A stretch of 64,000 nucleotides of DNA from Marinihelvus sp942491555 (lineage in GTDB: Bacteria; Pseudomonadota; Gammaproteobacteria; Xanthomonadales; SZUA-36). Positions within the stretch are counted from its first letter, which is position 1. Each line of letters opens with the position of its first letter. Both the position numbers and the translations under genes were made by a program. The notes below the pieces were generated by a model. The model saw nothing but the letters and a program-made list of their open reading frames with translations. It searched no databases and had not been told where the DNA came from. This document shows positions 36,572 to 45,562 of this stretch, piece by piece. The stretch spans positions 372,001-436,000 of the forward strand of contig CALOBN010000003.1 of assembly GCA_942491555.1 (NCBI GenBank), in the 5' to 3' direction.

Positions 36572-36577
36572 TACGAT
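36572..36577 (+). promoter_or_regulatory. candidate -10 box for the family 4 glycosyltransferase
   Basis: TACGAT ending 7 bases before the ATG at 36585, with TTACAT at 36548-36553 as a possible -35 (18-base spacing). No Shine-Dalgarno is seen before 36585. Confidence 0.25.
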
Positions 36578-36584
36578 ATGCCGC

Positions 36585-37676
36585 ATGGAATCCATGCCCC
36601 GCATTGGCCTAGACGTAACCCAGGCGGTCAAACGCCGCGGCCGCGGAATCGCCCGCTATATCCGTGAAGTGGTTGCTGCCATGCCCGCCGACGGACTGCC
36701 GGCGGATCTGTTTATCCGCGGTCATCGCTGGTTTCAACGCAGCCTGATCGATGACATGGGACCTGGCCGGCGGCGGCGCTGGATGGCCAACACCTCGCGC
36801 CTGGGCGGCAAGGACATTTCGCTGTTTCACAGTTTCGGCAATCATCTGCCACGACACGCCAGTTGCCCGCTGACATTTACCGTGCACGATGTCCGCGCCC
36901 TGGACGAACCCGCCGGCTACGAGGGCAAGGAGCGCCTGCAACGCAACATTGGCCGGGCAACCGGCATCATCTGCCTGACACACTATGGGCGGGGGCGTCT
37001 GCTGCACCATTATCCGGATCTGGACGGGAACAACATCGTGGTCATTCCGCACGGTGTCGATCATTCACGATTCATGCCTGTGGATGAGGACCTGCAAAAT
37101 GCGGTCCGGCGCCAGCTTGGCCTGCAACGTCCCTATCTGCTCCAGCTGGGCAGCTGGTTTCCGCATAAAAACCTCGAACTGTCCATCCGCGCCTGGTTGC
37201 GCAGCGATAGTTATCTCCAGGGCAGAGACCTCGTGTTCGTCGGCGGCGGTGCGCCGGATGGCTACCGTGACGAACTTGCACGGCTGCTTGATGCAACGGA
37301 AACGACGGGCCGTGTGCATTGGATTGAGCATGTTGGCGGTGAGCAGCTGGCGCCCTTGCTGGCCGCGGCCGACTGTCTGCTTCAGCCCTCGCGCTATGAG
37401 GGCTTTGCCCTGCCGCTGCTGGAGGCCATGGCCTGTGGCACGCCCGGCGTGGTCTCCGATTCTTCCTGCCTGCCGGAAGTCTCCAACGGCATCTGGCCGA
37501 GTGCCGGCGTGGATGACCCGGACGCTTTTGCTGCAGACATAGACCTGATGACCCTCGACACTGCAGCCCGTGACACGGCGATTCAAGCAGGCCTTGCCTA
37601 TGCGCAAGGTTTCACCTGGGAAGGCACTGCGCGCGCCAATGATCAGTTCTTCCGGCACATCCTGGAACAGGTCTGA
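36585..37676 (+). CDS. glycosyltransferase family 4 (GT-B) protein
   Basis: A 363-residue retaining glycosyltransferase of the WbdA/mannosyltransferase-like group. The acceptor domain starts RIGLDVTQAVKRRGRGIARYI, the interdomain region has VIPHGVDHSRF, and the donor-binding motif is PSRYEGFALPLLEAMACGTPGVVSD with the EX7E glutamates. The start is uncertain: ATG at 36585, or 36594 with GGAATCC just before it; earlier in-frame ATGs lie at 36552 and 36519. Divergent from the GT2 gene and followed within 6 bases by the GIY-YIG gene. Confidence 0.9.
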   Translation: MESMPRIGLDVTQAVKRRGRGIARYIREVVAAMPADGLPADLFIRGHRWFQRSLIDDMGPGRRRRWMANTSRLGGKDISLFHSFGNHLPRHASCPLTFTVHDVRALDEPAGYEGKERLQRNIGRATGIICLTHYGRGRLLHHYPDLDGNNIVVIPHGVDHSRFMPVDEDLQNAVRRQLGLQRPYLLQLGSWFPHKNLELSIRAWLRSDSYLQGRDLVFVGGGAPDGYRDELARLLDATETTGRVHWIEHVGGEQLAPLLAAADCLLQPSRYEGFALPLLEAMACGTPGVVSDSSCLPEVSNGIWPSAGVDDPDAFAADIDLMTLDTAARDTAIQAGLAYAQGFTWEGTARANDQFFRHILEQV

Positions 37677-37682
37677 GTTCAG

Positions 37683-37952
37683 GTGACATGGACCGTCTAC
37701 ATCATCCGCTGCGACGATGGCAGCCTGTACACCGGTGTGACCACGGACCTGGAACGGCGCTTTGCCGAGCATCAAAGCGGCAAGCGCGGCGCGCGCTACT
37801 TCGCCGGGCGTCAGCCCGATGCCGTGGTGTGGGTGGAACCGGATCATGACCGCTCCAGCGCTCTGCGGCGCGAGGCTGCGATCAAGAAGCTTTCGCGGCA
37901 GGACAAGCTGGCTTTGGTTACTGCAGGTGAACCTGATTATCCGTGTGACTGA
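37683..37952 (+). CDS. GIY-YIG nuclease-fold protein (YhbQ-like)
   Basis: An 89-residue single-domain protein. The GIY-YIG core appears as VYIIRCDDGSLYTGVTTDLERR, followed by HQSGKRGARYFAGR, and a conserved Glu in RREAAIKKLSR. Small family members like YhbQ are proposed structure-specific endonucleases but remain poorly characterised. It starts with GTG six bases after the glycosyltransferase stop, so it is co-transcribed although probably functionally unrelated. Confidence 0.92.
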   Translation: MTWTVYIIRCDDGSLYTGVTTDLERRFAEHQSGKRGARYFAGRQPDAVVWVEPDHDRSSALRREAAIKKLSRQDKLALVTAGEPDYPCD

Positions 37953-37985
37953 GCTCCGTCCTGCGCTTTAACCACGATACCGGGG

Positions 37986-38966
37986 CTAATATTTGGGAAC
38001 TTCGGGGGCGTAGCCGCTGGCGTTCAGTATTCGCTCTGGAGACTCGAGCATTAACAGTGTTTGAAGTGCGCCGGATTCAGTCTCGGACTGAGGCTGTGAG
38101 TGGGCCTGGGCCATGAAGGCTGCCACGATCTGGTTGCCGATCCAGTAGCCGAGATCGGCTGGTTCTCCGGGGCGGCCGGGGCCGTACATCCAATGACCCA
38201 GTAAGTCACCGTTCATGTCGTCGCGAAACTCTTGCCAGATGTGCGCTTCATGGGCTTCACCGAAAGTGGTGCGTTCGCGGGCCTGGGGCGGGACGGCACC
38301 CAACTGTTGCATGCTGAACCAGTCTGCGAGGCCTTCGATCATAGCCTGGCGCAGGAGGCTGTTGCGGGCGCCCGGCTGTTGCCGGCGGAGTTGGTGAACG
38401 TGCACTGCCTCGTGGCGGATTGCCGCCTCCAGCACCTGCTCTGCGGTTGCCTGTGAGCCGGCAAAACGACACTGCACTTCCAGTGCAATCACGATGCGGT
38501 CTGCCGCCACCATGCCGCCCGTGGTGCCGGCACCAAATAAGGCGATGACTTGTGTGGCACCTGGGTCATCAGGAACACCCAGGCCGTCGGCGACTTCCAT
38601 CAGCCAGGTATCGACCTGGCTTGCGATGCGGTGCATGGCTGGCAGGCACAGCTCAAGCGCGTGACGATAAGCATAACGTTGATTGCTGACCGCGGCCTGC
38701 AGTTGCAACGCCCCGGTCTCGTTCCTGTCCAGCAAATCATGCAGCGCGGGCGATGCCTGCGACAGGTAGTCACGCTCAATCTCCATGGCTGAAGGTCTGT
38801 AGGCCGTTTGGCCCAGCAGCCTGGCAAAGCGGTCCGCCTCGTCCAGCCGGACCTGCGCCTTGAGCGGAACCGGTAATGACAGCAGCACAATGCCTGCCAG
38901 CATAAGGGGCAGCACCATGGGTAGCTGCCGGACAATTAAAGTCCAAAAATCCCGGGGCTCATTCAT
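37986..38966 (-). CDS. membrane-anchored or secreted putative zinc metallopeptidase (HExxH)
   Basis: A 326-residue protein with an N-terminal hydrophobic segment (LPMVLPLMLAGIVLLSLPVPLKAQ) serving as signal or anchor, and a zinc-type motif HEAVHVHQ with a downstream Glu-rich helix (MIEGLADWFSMQQLGA) that could supply the third ligand, as in gluzincins. This resembles DUF2268/DUF5700-type predicted proteases. The start is uncertain: 38966 (MNEPRD) or 38981 (MPEHDM); a TTG at 39044 is unlikely. Divergent from the MORN lipoprotein gene at the edge of the kinase region. Confidence 0.72.
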   Translation of the reverse strand: MNEPRDFWTLIVRQLPMVLPLMLAGIVLLSLPVPLKAQVRLDEADRFARLLGQTAYRPSAMEIERDYLSQASPALHDLLDRNETGALQLQAAVSNQRYAYRHALELCLPAMHRIASQVDTWLMEVADGLGVPDDPGATQVIALFGAGTTGGMVAADRIVIALEVQCRFAGSQATAEQVLEAAIRHEAVHVHQLRRQQPGARNSLLRQAMIEGLADWFSMQQLGAVPPQARERTTFGEAHEAHIWQEFRDDMNGDLLGHWMYGPGRPGEPADLGYWIGNQIVAAFMAQAHSQPQSETESGALQTLLMLESPERILNASGYAPEVPKY

Positions 38967-39082
38967 GTCATGTTCAGGCATCCACTGGATGATAGCGTCA
39001 GGGGCAGGCAGGGCGCAGTTCAGATTCTGCAGTATGCCCTGCAATTTCGGCGATCTTGCCGGATAATAAAGAACAGTAACTA

Positions 39083-41056
39083 ATGCTAACGATCATGACT
39101 CAAGCCAACGTCTATCACCGGAGCACACACAACGCCCTGCAGTGGGTCGGGCTGGCCCTGTTCCTTGCGCTGCTGTTGTTGCTGACCGCTTGTGCCGGCA
39201 CTGCGCGGGGTAAAGCCAGCAGCACCTATGACTATGATGCCAGCCGCGAGGTAGCCGACGCGAGCCGCTCCCAAGCCGATGCCTGGGTCGTATTGCGCTA
39301 TCCCGCAGTGATCGAGGAAAGTGCCGAGGCGGCTTATTTCGAGGCTTATACCGACCATGCGATCGGCGGATCCGTCAAGACTGACGGCTGGACCAGCATC
39401 GATGCCGAGAACATCGCCCGTGCGAGCATTGCCAAATCGAATTTCTACGCCATGTCGCTGTACCGGGTCCTGGCCGGGGAACTACCGCAGGACACCGTGC
39501 TGCTGTCGCCGCACCTGGTCTACCTGGATGCAGATGACAAACTGGCGAGCCGCCCCATGCTGGCCACCGAGTCCATGCCGTCCGTGCTGACCATCGATTT
39601 CGTCACCTATTCTTTTCCGGATGCCGAGAAAATGATGGGTTCGCAGCCTCTGACTTTCGGCGATATCGTGACACCGCTGGCAGTGGTCCACAGCGATCAC
39701 TGGATGGGACCGGCGACCAACGGTTTGTTGCTGGCCAGCGGGCCATTGCTGGAGACGGCATGGCAGCAGTCTGTGGCGATTGCCGGGGAAGAGTTCCAGG
39801 GCCGGCTGGCCCTCAGACCCATCGATGATTCGCGCACTCTGGATTTCATCAGTTTCCTTAACGGGGAGCGCGTTGTTTTTGCCGAACTGCCGGTAAAACC
39901 CGTCGGTGGTGACCGCTTAACGCTGGCATCGGTTGAGGATTATCCGCTGGAGAAGATTCGCCTGGGCAGTGAACTGATGGACAACTGGGTCACTGCACCC
40001 CAGAACGACCCGTTCGCAGAGGGGTTTGCCAAAGGCGTGGGGACACGTCTGGAGGCGGCCCTGGGCCGAATTGATCATGACCGGGCTACTTTTTCTGATC
40101 GCCAGAAGCTGCTCGCATCTTTCGATCCGGAACTGGCCTTTGCTTTTCTTGCCCAGAGCACGGATGAAAGCGTGCGCGCCAGGCTGGCGCTGGCCGAAAA
40201 ACTGATCGAGGCGGAGCGGCGTTTTCTGGCCGCTCAATCTGAACGAATCTACCAGGGCGTTTATGAGGGCAGTTACGGTACCTCCATGCGCGAACTGATC
40301 ACCGCGGAGTATCGCAATCTTGAAGAGCGACGGGATATCGCACGGCGCCAGAATATGGCTACCGCGTTCGCTATCCTGGCTGCCGCAGGCGCAGTTTACG
40401 CAGGCTCGGAAGTTTTTGATGGCGGCAGTTATGACCCGGGTATGGCCCTGCTCAGTGATGCGTTGATACTCGGCTCCTTCGCGGCAATCGAAACCGCGGT
40501 GGCCACGAATCAATTGGGTGATGAGGTCGGCGAGAGCTTTCTGGCACAAATGGCCCCGGCGATCTCCGAGCAGGTCACGGTCCAGGTTCGACTCGCGGAG
40601 GGTGCAGAGGAAATCACTGCCCGTGATTATGCCGGGTTTCGTGAGCAGACCCTGGCGCTGTATCAGTCCCGCGTGCGCTCCATGACGGTGGATATCCAGA
40701 CGGATTGTAATTTCCGCCATCCGGAGGCCAGCGGCCAGGGTCGCTGGTTTGGCAGCTGTGTTAACGGGCTGGCGTCCGGACAGGGCTACGGGGTAATCCT
40801 GACTGATGATGAACGGCAAATTGAGTATGTTGGCGCAGCGCGATCAGGAACCGCCAATGGTTCCGGCGCCATGATCATTCACAGCCCCGGCGGCACCGGG
40901 GCGACCTACTTTGACGGCAGTTTTAACGGGGGCCAACCCGACGGTGTTGTGCGCGTCGTCACGCCGGGAAATTATCCCGCCTGGCGCAGTTATCAAAACG
41001 GCCGGGACCGGGGTCGCGCTGATGAAACGGACTGGCAACCGTACCGGTTCCAGTAA
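39083..41056 (+). CDS. large lipoprotein with C-terminal MORN-like repeats
   Basis: A 657-residue lipoprotein (lipobox LLLTAC). The body contains no domain I can name but has a hydrophobic stretch near 430-475 (AFAILAAAGAVYAGSEVF) and a long helical segment (RARLALAEKLIEAERRFLAAQSE). The last 105 residues contain MORN-like units: GRWFGSCVNGLASGQGYGVI, GAARSGTANGSGAMIIHS and ATYFDGSFNGGQPDGVVRV. The next lipoprotein gene starts 4 bases after its stop. Its location beside the kinase/FHA/vWA/PP2C cluster suggests an envelope component of that system, an inference from position. Confidence 0.78.
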   Translation: MLTIMTQANVYHRSTHNALQWVGLALFLALLLLLTACAGTARGKASSTYDYDASREVADASRSQADAWVVLRYPAVIEESAEAAYFEAYTDHAIGGSVKTDGWTSIDAENIARASIAKSNFYAMSLYRVLAGELPQDTVLLSPHLVYLDADDKLASRPMLATESMPSVLTIDFVTYSFPDAEKMMGSQPLTFGDIVTPLAVVHSDHWMGPATNGLLLASGPLLETAWQQSVAIAGEEFQGRLALRPIDDSRTLDFISFLNGERVVFAELPVKPVGGDRLTLASVEDYPLEKIRLGSELMDNWVTAPQNDPFAEGFAKGVGTRLEAALGRIDHDRATFSDRQKLLASFDPELAFAFLAQSTDESVRARLALAEKLIEAERRFLAAQSERIYQGVYEGSYGTSMRELITAEYRNLEERRDIARRQNMATAFAILAAAGAVYAGSEVFDGGSYDPGMALLSDALILGSFAAIETAVATNQLGDEVGESFLAQMAPAISEQVTVQVRLAEGAEEITARDYAGFREQTLALYQSRVRSMTVDIQTDCNFRHPEASGQGRWFGSCVNGLASGQGYGVILTDDERQIEYVGAARSGTANGSGAMIIHSPGGTGATYFDGSFNGGQPDGVVRVVTPGNYPAWRSYQNGRDRGRADETDWQPYRFQ

Positions 41057-41060
41057 GCGG

Positions 41061-41900
41061 ATGACCCGCATCGGCCTGCTGATCGGCACGACCCTCATGC
41101 TATTGCTGGCTGCCTGCGCAGGCAACCAGGTCGGCAATGACGCTCCGGAGGCTGTCCCGGAAACACCGGCCTCCGACATCGTATCCGTTAGTCCGGGGGA
41201 GCCGTCACAAACACCGGCGGAACGCTACTGGCAACTGCGCTTCGCCCTCGGCCTTACCGACAGTATTGATGCCGAACTTCTGAACGCCCTCGAAATGCAC
41301 TTTGGACCGCCGGACGGAACCGTACCGGTGCTGCCTGATGTTGCCAACTACCAGGGCGCGGGTTACCGGATTGCCAGCAGCAGCAGTATCCTTGAGGCAC
41401 TGGCGGACCTCGCCGCTTTTCGCGCGGCAGCCGGGGAGGCTTTAACTGCCGAACTGGAGCAAATCGAAAGCGATTATCCGGAGCAGCTTGCGACCCTGAG
41501 CGAGGAACTTCTGGCCGAGGAAATCCTCATCGTACGCAGCGCCATTCTCGACAGTCTGGAAAGCCTGGCACTGCAAGACCCGGCTTTCTCCACGCTGGAC
41601 CTGGCGAGCTATCGTGAGGGCACGCTGCGCGCCAGGAACCAGCTTGAATATGTGGTTTTTGCCCAGGACATGGACATGCTTGCTGACCGCTCCATCGAGG
41701 ACACGACCGGACGCCTGGATGCTTTTCACCGCATGCTGGACGACAATCAGGATGCCGCCTTTGTGCGCGAGCGAATCCTGGCAACCGAAGAAATGAACCG
41801 TCAACTGACCGACGAGCACCGCGAGTACGCCACCCGTCGAACCTTGCGCACCCTGTTCTTCCTGCTACCGGCGATCAACCGTTATTTTCGTTACCGCTAG
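41061..41900 (+). CDS. lipoprotein of unknown function, partner of the MORN lipoprotein
   Basis: A 279-residue predicted lipoprotein (lipobox MLLLAAC). The mature protein is acidic and predicted mostly helical with Leu/Ala/Glu-rich runs (ALADLAAFRAAAGEALTAELEQIES), and ends with a hydrophobic-basic tail (LRTLFFLLPAINRYFRYR). I do not recognise a family. The ATG at 41061 was chosen because it gives a short lipoprotein n-region; an in-frame ATG at 41022 overlaps the previous gene. It is convergent with the Gly-rich protein gene, 12 bases away. Confidence 0.7.
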   Translation: MTRIGLLIGTTLMLLLAACAGNQVGNDAPEAVPETPASDIVSVSPGEPSQTPAERYWQLRFALGLTDSIDAELLNALEMHFGPPDGTVPVLPDVANYQGAGYRIASSSSILEALADLAAFRAAAGEALTAELEQIESDYPEQLATLSEELLAEEILIVRSAILDSLESLALQDPAFSTLDLASYREGTLRARNQLEYVVFAQDMDMLADRSIEDTTGRLDAFHRMLDDNQDAAFVRERILATEEMNRQLTDEHREYATRRTLRTLFFLLPAINRYFRYR

Positions 41901-41912
41901 CACCGTCACGGT

Positions 41913-43175
41913 CTAGTTGCCGCCAGCCTGATCAGCGGCGGCATCCTCTGCCTCCTGCGACTCCTCGTCGTCGCCTCCAAACAGCCGTCGCAGCCACGCC
42001 AGGAACCCCGTTTCCGGCGGTTGGGCAGTGGCCGGTTGCCCGGCTTCAGAAGGCGTTTCAGTATCGCTGGCAGGGGCCTCCTCGCTTGCCTCGGAAGAAT
42101 CCGCTGCGGGTGACTCCGGGTTGCCGGCCTCGGGCCCGCTTGCAGGCGGGAACAGCGCCTCAAGTGCCTCAAGCGGCAGGCTGCCATCCAATGCTTCCCC
42201 CGGCTCGGCAGACGCTGCCTCGCCATCTTCCTGGCCAGGTTCGGGGGCCGGATCTGATTGATCAGCTTCCTGCCCGGCTTGTTGATCTGCGTCCTGCACT
42301 GGTTCCGAGCCCGGCGCTTGCTCAGTGCCCTGCTCCGGTTCCCGGGCCTGACCCTGAGTCCCGGAATTCTCTGCACCATTCCCGGCTCGTTCCTGAGATG
42401 GGACGACAGTGGTGTCTGCAGCGGCAGGCTCCGTTGACTGCATGGACCCGCCGGCAGGTGCTACCGGGTCATCCGGTGCGGGCGTCTGCGCTCCGGGCTG
42501 TCCCTGCTGACGCAGAAACTCAAGTGCATTAAAGGCCTCATCCTGCGGCTCGCGCGGTGCGCGCTCTTCCGGCACAGCGCTGCCCGCAGCGCCGCTGTCG
42601 CCGTTAGCGGCGCCCTGCCCGCCGGCGCTGCCACCCATGCCACCCTGACCTGTACCACCCTGACCGGCACTGCCCTGGCCCGAACCGCCTGCACCACCTG
42701 ATCCCATGCCACCGGCAAAGGCCGCCTGTTCGCGCTCGTGGTAGGCACTCACCATCCCTTCCCAGGCCGCCTGCTCTTGCGCCGCCAGTTCAGGATCAAT
42801 CTGCGCCGCTGCACTGGGCGTATAGGGCGCAGGCACCGACGCATCAGCCGGCTCCCAGCGCCCGGTCGCAATAATTAACTCCGTTAACTCGTCCTCAAGA
42901 TGTTCGCGGGATTCGGGAGGAAGATGGTCCAATGGGCCCGGCTGGGGAATCACATCGATGATATCCGGCAGGGTGGACGGGTTTACCGTGCGGGTATCGC
43001 CCGCGCGCTCTTCAAGTTCCATGCGGCGCCGGAATTCTGCTTCCTCCCGATCTACATCTTCACTGTTGACTGGCGGCGGGCTAGCCTCGCCGTCCTGCGC
43101 CATTGCCGGTGCACAAAGCGTTAACAGGACCACCAGTGACACAGGGCGCAGAACCCCCCCCTCCGGCCGGCTCAT
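41913..43175 (-). CDS. secreted Gly-rich and acidic low-complexity protein
   Basis: A 420-residue exported protein with a signal peptide (PVSLVVLLTLCAPAMAQ). Residues 35-150 are acidic and look folded (LPPESREHLEDELTELIIATGRWEP, EQAAWEGMVSAYHEREQAAF). A Gly/Ser/Gln tract of short GxGG units follows at about 154-195, then a long disordered Glu/Pro/Ala/Ser region with many EPEQ- and EAPASDTE-like phrases. It ends in FLAWLRRLFGGDDEESQEAEDAA, a possible membrane-active helix. Its start overlaps the kinase stop (ATGA), so it is coupled to the kinase. Function unknown; perhaps a phosphorylation target or structural scaffold. Confidence 0.75.
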   Translation of the reverse strand: MSRPEGGVLRPVSLVVLLTLCAPAMAQDGEASPPPVNSEDVDREEAEFRRRMELEERAGDTRTVNPSTLPDIIDVIPQPGPLDHLPPESREHLEDELTELIIATGRWEPADASVPAPYTPSAAAQIDPELAAQEQAAWEGMVSAYHEREQAAFAGGMGSGGAGGSGQGSAGQGGTGQGGMGGSAGGQGAANGDSGAAGSAVPEERAPREPQDEAFNALEFLRQQGQPGAQTPAPDDPVAPAGGSMQSTEPAAADTTVVPSQERAGNGAENSGTQGQAREPEQGTEQAPGSEPVQDADQQAGQEADQSDPAPEPGQEDGEAASAEPGEALDGSLPLEALEALFPPASGPEAGNPESPAADSSEASEEAPASDTETPSEAGQPATAQPPETGFLAWLRRLFGGDDEESQEAEDAAADQAGGN

Positions 43176-45562
43176 TCGTCCACCGCCCGGACAACGCGAA
43201 AGCCGGTAAAGTCATTCCGCTCACCACTGCGCAGAGGAAAACGGGCAGGCAGTCGAATCTCCTGGCTGCCAGAGAACCACGAACCGCCGCGCGTAACCCG
43301 TGAACTACACAGGCCCCGCTCCCAGGCGGAGCCGTCCGCCGGCGCGTCCAGGTAGGACAGGTTCATACAGTCGCGAGTCCATTCAGCCACATTGCCCACC
43401 ATGTCATGCACACCCATTGTGTTAGCCGGAAAATACCCGCCCGGCGCTGTACCTACGCTGAACGGGTCAGAACAAGCTTCATGACGCCATTCAAAACCAG
43501 TCTCGGCAGCGGCGATGTTGGCCTGACTGCAAACGCTGGCTGCGCTGCCGCCCACCCACGGGCCGGTTTCTCCTGCCCGCGCCACATATTCCCACTGACT
43601 TTCGCTTGGCAATTCGTACACGGCGCCGGTCTTTTTCGAAAGCCAGGCCGTGTAGGCCTGGGCATCCACCCAATTGACCAGGATGACAGGACGATCACCA
43701 CGGCCCCAGCCATTGTCCTGGGGTTGGTCCCGGCAGGCGCCATCAGCGACGCACTGGTCCCACTCGCGAAAGCTCACTTCCCGCACCGCCATGGCAAACG
43801 GACGTGACAGTCGCACCTCATGTTGGGGTTGTTCATTGGAGCGCACCATGGGCGTATCTTTCGCGGCGCCCTGTGTGAACCGGCCCGCTGCGATAACCAT
43901 CATTTCCGGACACTGTGCACAGTCCCGGAAACGTTTACCCGGTTTCAGCGTCAGGCGCTCAATGGCCGTTAGCGCCTCAGCGACATAACGCCCCTTCGGA
44001 TGAGCGCCCAGATACGCCTCATACGCGTCCAGACGATCGCGTTGTACAGCGCTGTTCCAGGCTGCCTCGTCCTGTGCCGCACGTTCAATCGCTGCTTTTC
44101 GCTCCAACGCCGCGGCAACATGCAAACCGCCGGGAAACTCAGCCAGGTAGGCGTCCAGCGCCGCTTCCGTTGCGGCAGCCAGGGCCTGCGTGTACGCCGC
44201 GGTATCACGGGCATCCCGCTCCGCGCTGGCACGTGCTGCGCGCTCCTCCGCCTTGCGCAGTACATCAAGCCGGGCCTGCGCCTCAACCACGTAGCGGCCA
44301 TCAGGATAATCCTCGAGATAACCCGAAAAATCCGTCAAGGCGGATGATGCCTGAATGCTTGCCCAGCGTTGCTGGTCAAAAGCCGCCAGTTGTTCACGCG
44401 CCGCCGCCCGGTGCCGACCGTTTGGGAAGGCGCCCAGGTAGGCGCGAAAACCCGCTGCCGTGTCGGTTCGTACGGCCTGCTCCCATGACAAATCATCTTC
44501 GGCCAGGCTGGTATCCGGCAGGGTGCTGGGCACCGTGGACTCCGGTGCATCCCCGGCGTCCCGGTCAATAATGAACACCCAGGCAGCCGCTGCAAGCATG
44601 ATAACCACGAGAATGCCTGCCAGTACCTGCGGGAGGACGACACGCTCGGCGCGGTCCCCGTCCGTTGCAGCCACAGGGCGCAGTGCAGCAGCCACCGCGC
44701 CAAAGGACTGACGCCAGACGGATGTGCTGCGTGGCCGGCTGGCCGGCTCCACGCCAAGCCCGTGATCAACCGCCTGCAGGAACTGTTGGTCGAAAGCCTC
44801 AAGGCCGGCCTGCCCTTTTAGTGCAGGCAATGGGTCGGGCCTGCCGGCACGAAGCGCAGCTTCACGCCGCACGGCTGAAACGGGAATCTGGCCGGTGATC
44901 AGGCGATACAGGGTTGCCGCCAGACCGTAGATATCGGTCGCCGGCCCGATACGAGCCGGCTTGCGGTATTGCTCGATCGCAGCAAAGCCTTCACTGCCCG
45001 CTGTACCAATATCATCGTCAATGGCGGCCCCCAGCACACGGGCTGCACCAAAATCGAGCAACACCGGCGCACCTGAATTGCTGATCATGATGTTGGAAGG
45101 CTTGATGTCGCCATGCACCACGCCACGCTGTTCAAGGTAGGCCAGAGCGTCCAGCAAAGGGGTCATCAACGCGGTCAGTTCTTCCGGACTGAAGCTGCCG
45201 TCACGCACCAGTAATTGGTGCAGCGTGCGTCCCGCATAGCGCGGCATCAGGAGAAAGGCCGTTCCCTGCTCTTCAAAATGGCGCAGCACGCGCGCCAGAT
45301 TGGGATGATCAAGGCGGGCCAGAGTTCGGCCCTCGGCAAGAAACCGCTTCAGCCCCTGCTGAAAAGCGTCCTGCGCACCGTCAATTGCCAGTACGTAACC
45401 CTCCGGCTGCCGCTGGGCCAGACCGGCCGGAAAATATTCTTTCAGCGCAAATTGCAGATCGAGCGTGGTGTCACGAACCAGATAAGTCACCCCAAAGGAA
45501 CCCTGGCCCAGAATATCCAGAATCTCGTAACTGTCGATTCGACTCCCGGACTGACGCGTCAT
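43172..45562 (-). CDS. transmembrane Ser/Thr kinase fused to repeats and an FGE-sulfatase domain
   Basis: A 796-residue membrane protein. Residues 12-290 form a Hanks-type kinase: glycine loop LGQGSFGVTY, Lys41 in ALKEYFP, catalytic HGDIKPSN with Asp152 and Asn157 (HGD instead of HRD) and DFG at 170-172. One transmembrane helix lies at about 309-332. The outer part contains four repeats of YLxxxPxG-type units near 374, 414, 471 and 516, then a formylglycine-generating-enzyme-like (SUMF1) domain at about 545-794 (WVDAQAYTAWLSKKTG, MVGNVAEWT, RVTRGGSW). It overlaps both flanking genes by ATGA. It probably phosphorylates cytoplasmic FHA ligands. Confidence 0.93.
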   Translation of the reverse strand: MTRQSGSRIDSYEILDILGQGSFGVTYLVRDTTLDLQFALKEYFPAGLAQRQPEGYVLAIDGAQDAFQQGLKRFLAEGRTLARLDHPNLARVLRHFEEQGTAFLLMPRYAGRTLHQLLVRDGSFSPEELTALMTPLLDALAYLEQRGVVHGDIKPSNIMISNSGAPVLLDFGAARVLGAAIDDDIGTAGSEGFAAIEQYRKPARIGPATDIYGLAATLYRLITGQIPVSAVRREAALRAGRPDPLPALKGQAGLEAFDQQFLQAVDHGLGVEPASRPRSTSVWRQSFGAVAAALRPVAATDGDRAERVVLPQVLAGILVVIMLAAAAWVFIIDRDAGDAPESTVPSTLPDTSLAEDDLSWEQAVRTDTAAGFRAYLGAFPNGRHRAAAREQLAAFDQQRWASIQASSALTDFSGYLEDYPDGRYVVEAQARLDVLRKAEERAARASAERDARDTAAYTQALAAATEAALDAYLAEFPGGLHVAAALERKAAIERAAQDEAAWNSAVQRDRLDAYEAYLGAHPKGRYVAEALTAIERLTLKPGKRFRDCAQCPEMMVIAAGRFTQGAAKDTPMVRSNEQPQHEVRLSRPFAMAVREVSFREWDQCVADGACRDQPQDNGWGRGDRPVILVNWVDAQAYTAWLSKKTGAVYELPSESQWEYVARAGETGPWVGGSAASVCSQANIAAAETGFEWRHEACSDPFSVGTAPGGYFPANTMGVHDMVGNVAEWTRDCMNLSYLDAPADGSAWERGLCSSRVTRGGSWFSGSQEIRLPARFPLRSGERNDFTGFRVVRAVDE

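Noticed and set aside
42590..42720. Repetitive short units resembling a CRISPR or minisatellite
   Set aside because: The repetition is the codons of the Gly/Ser tract of the secreted protein; there are no spacers or constant repeats.
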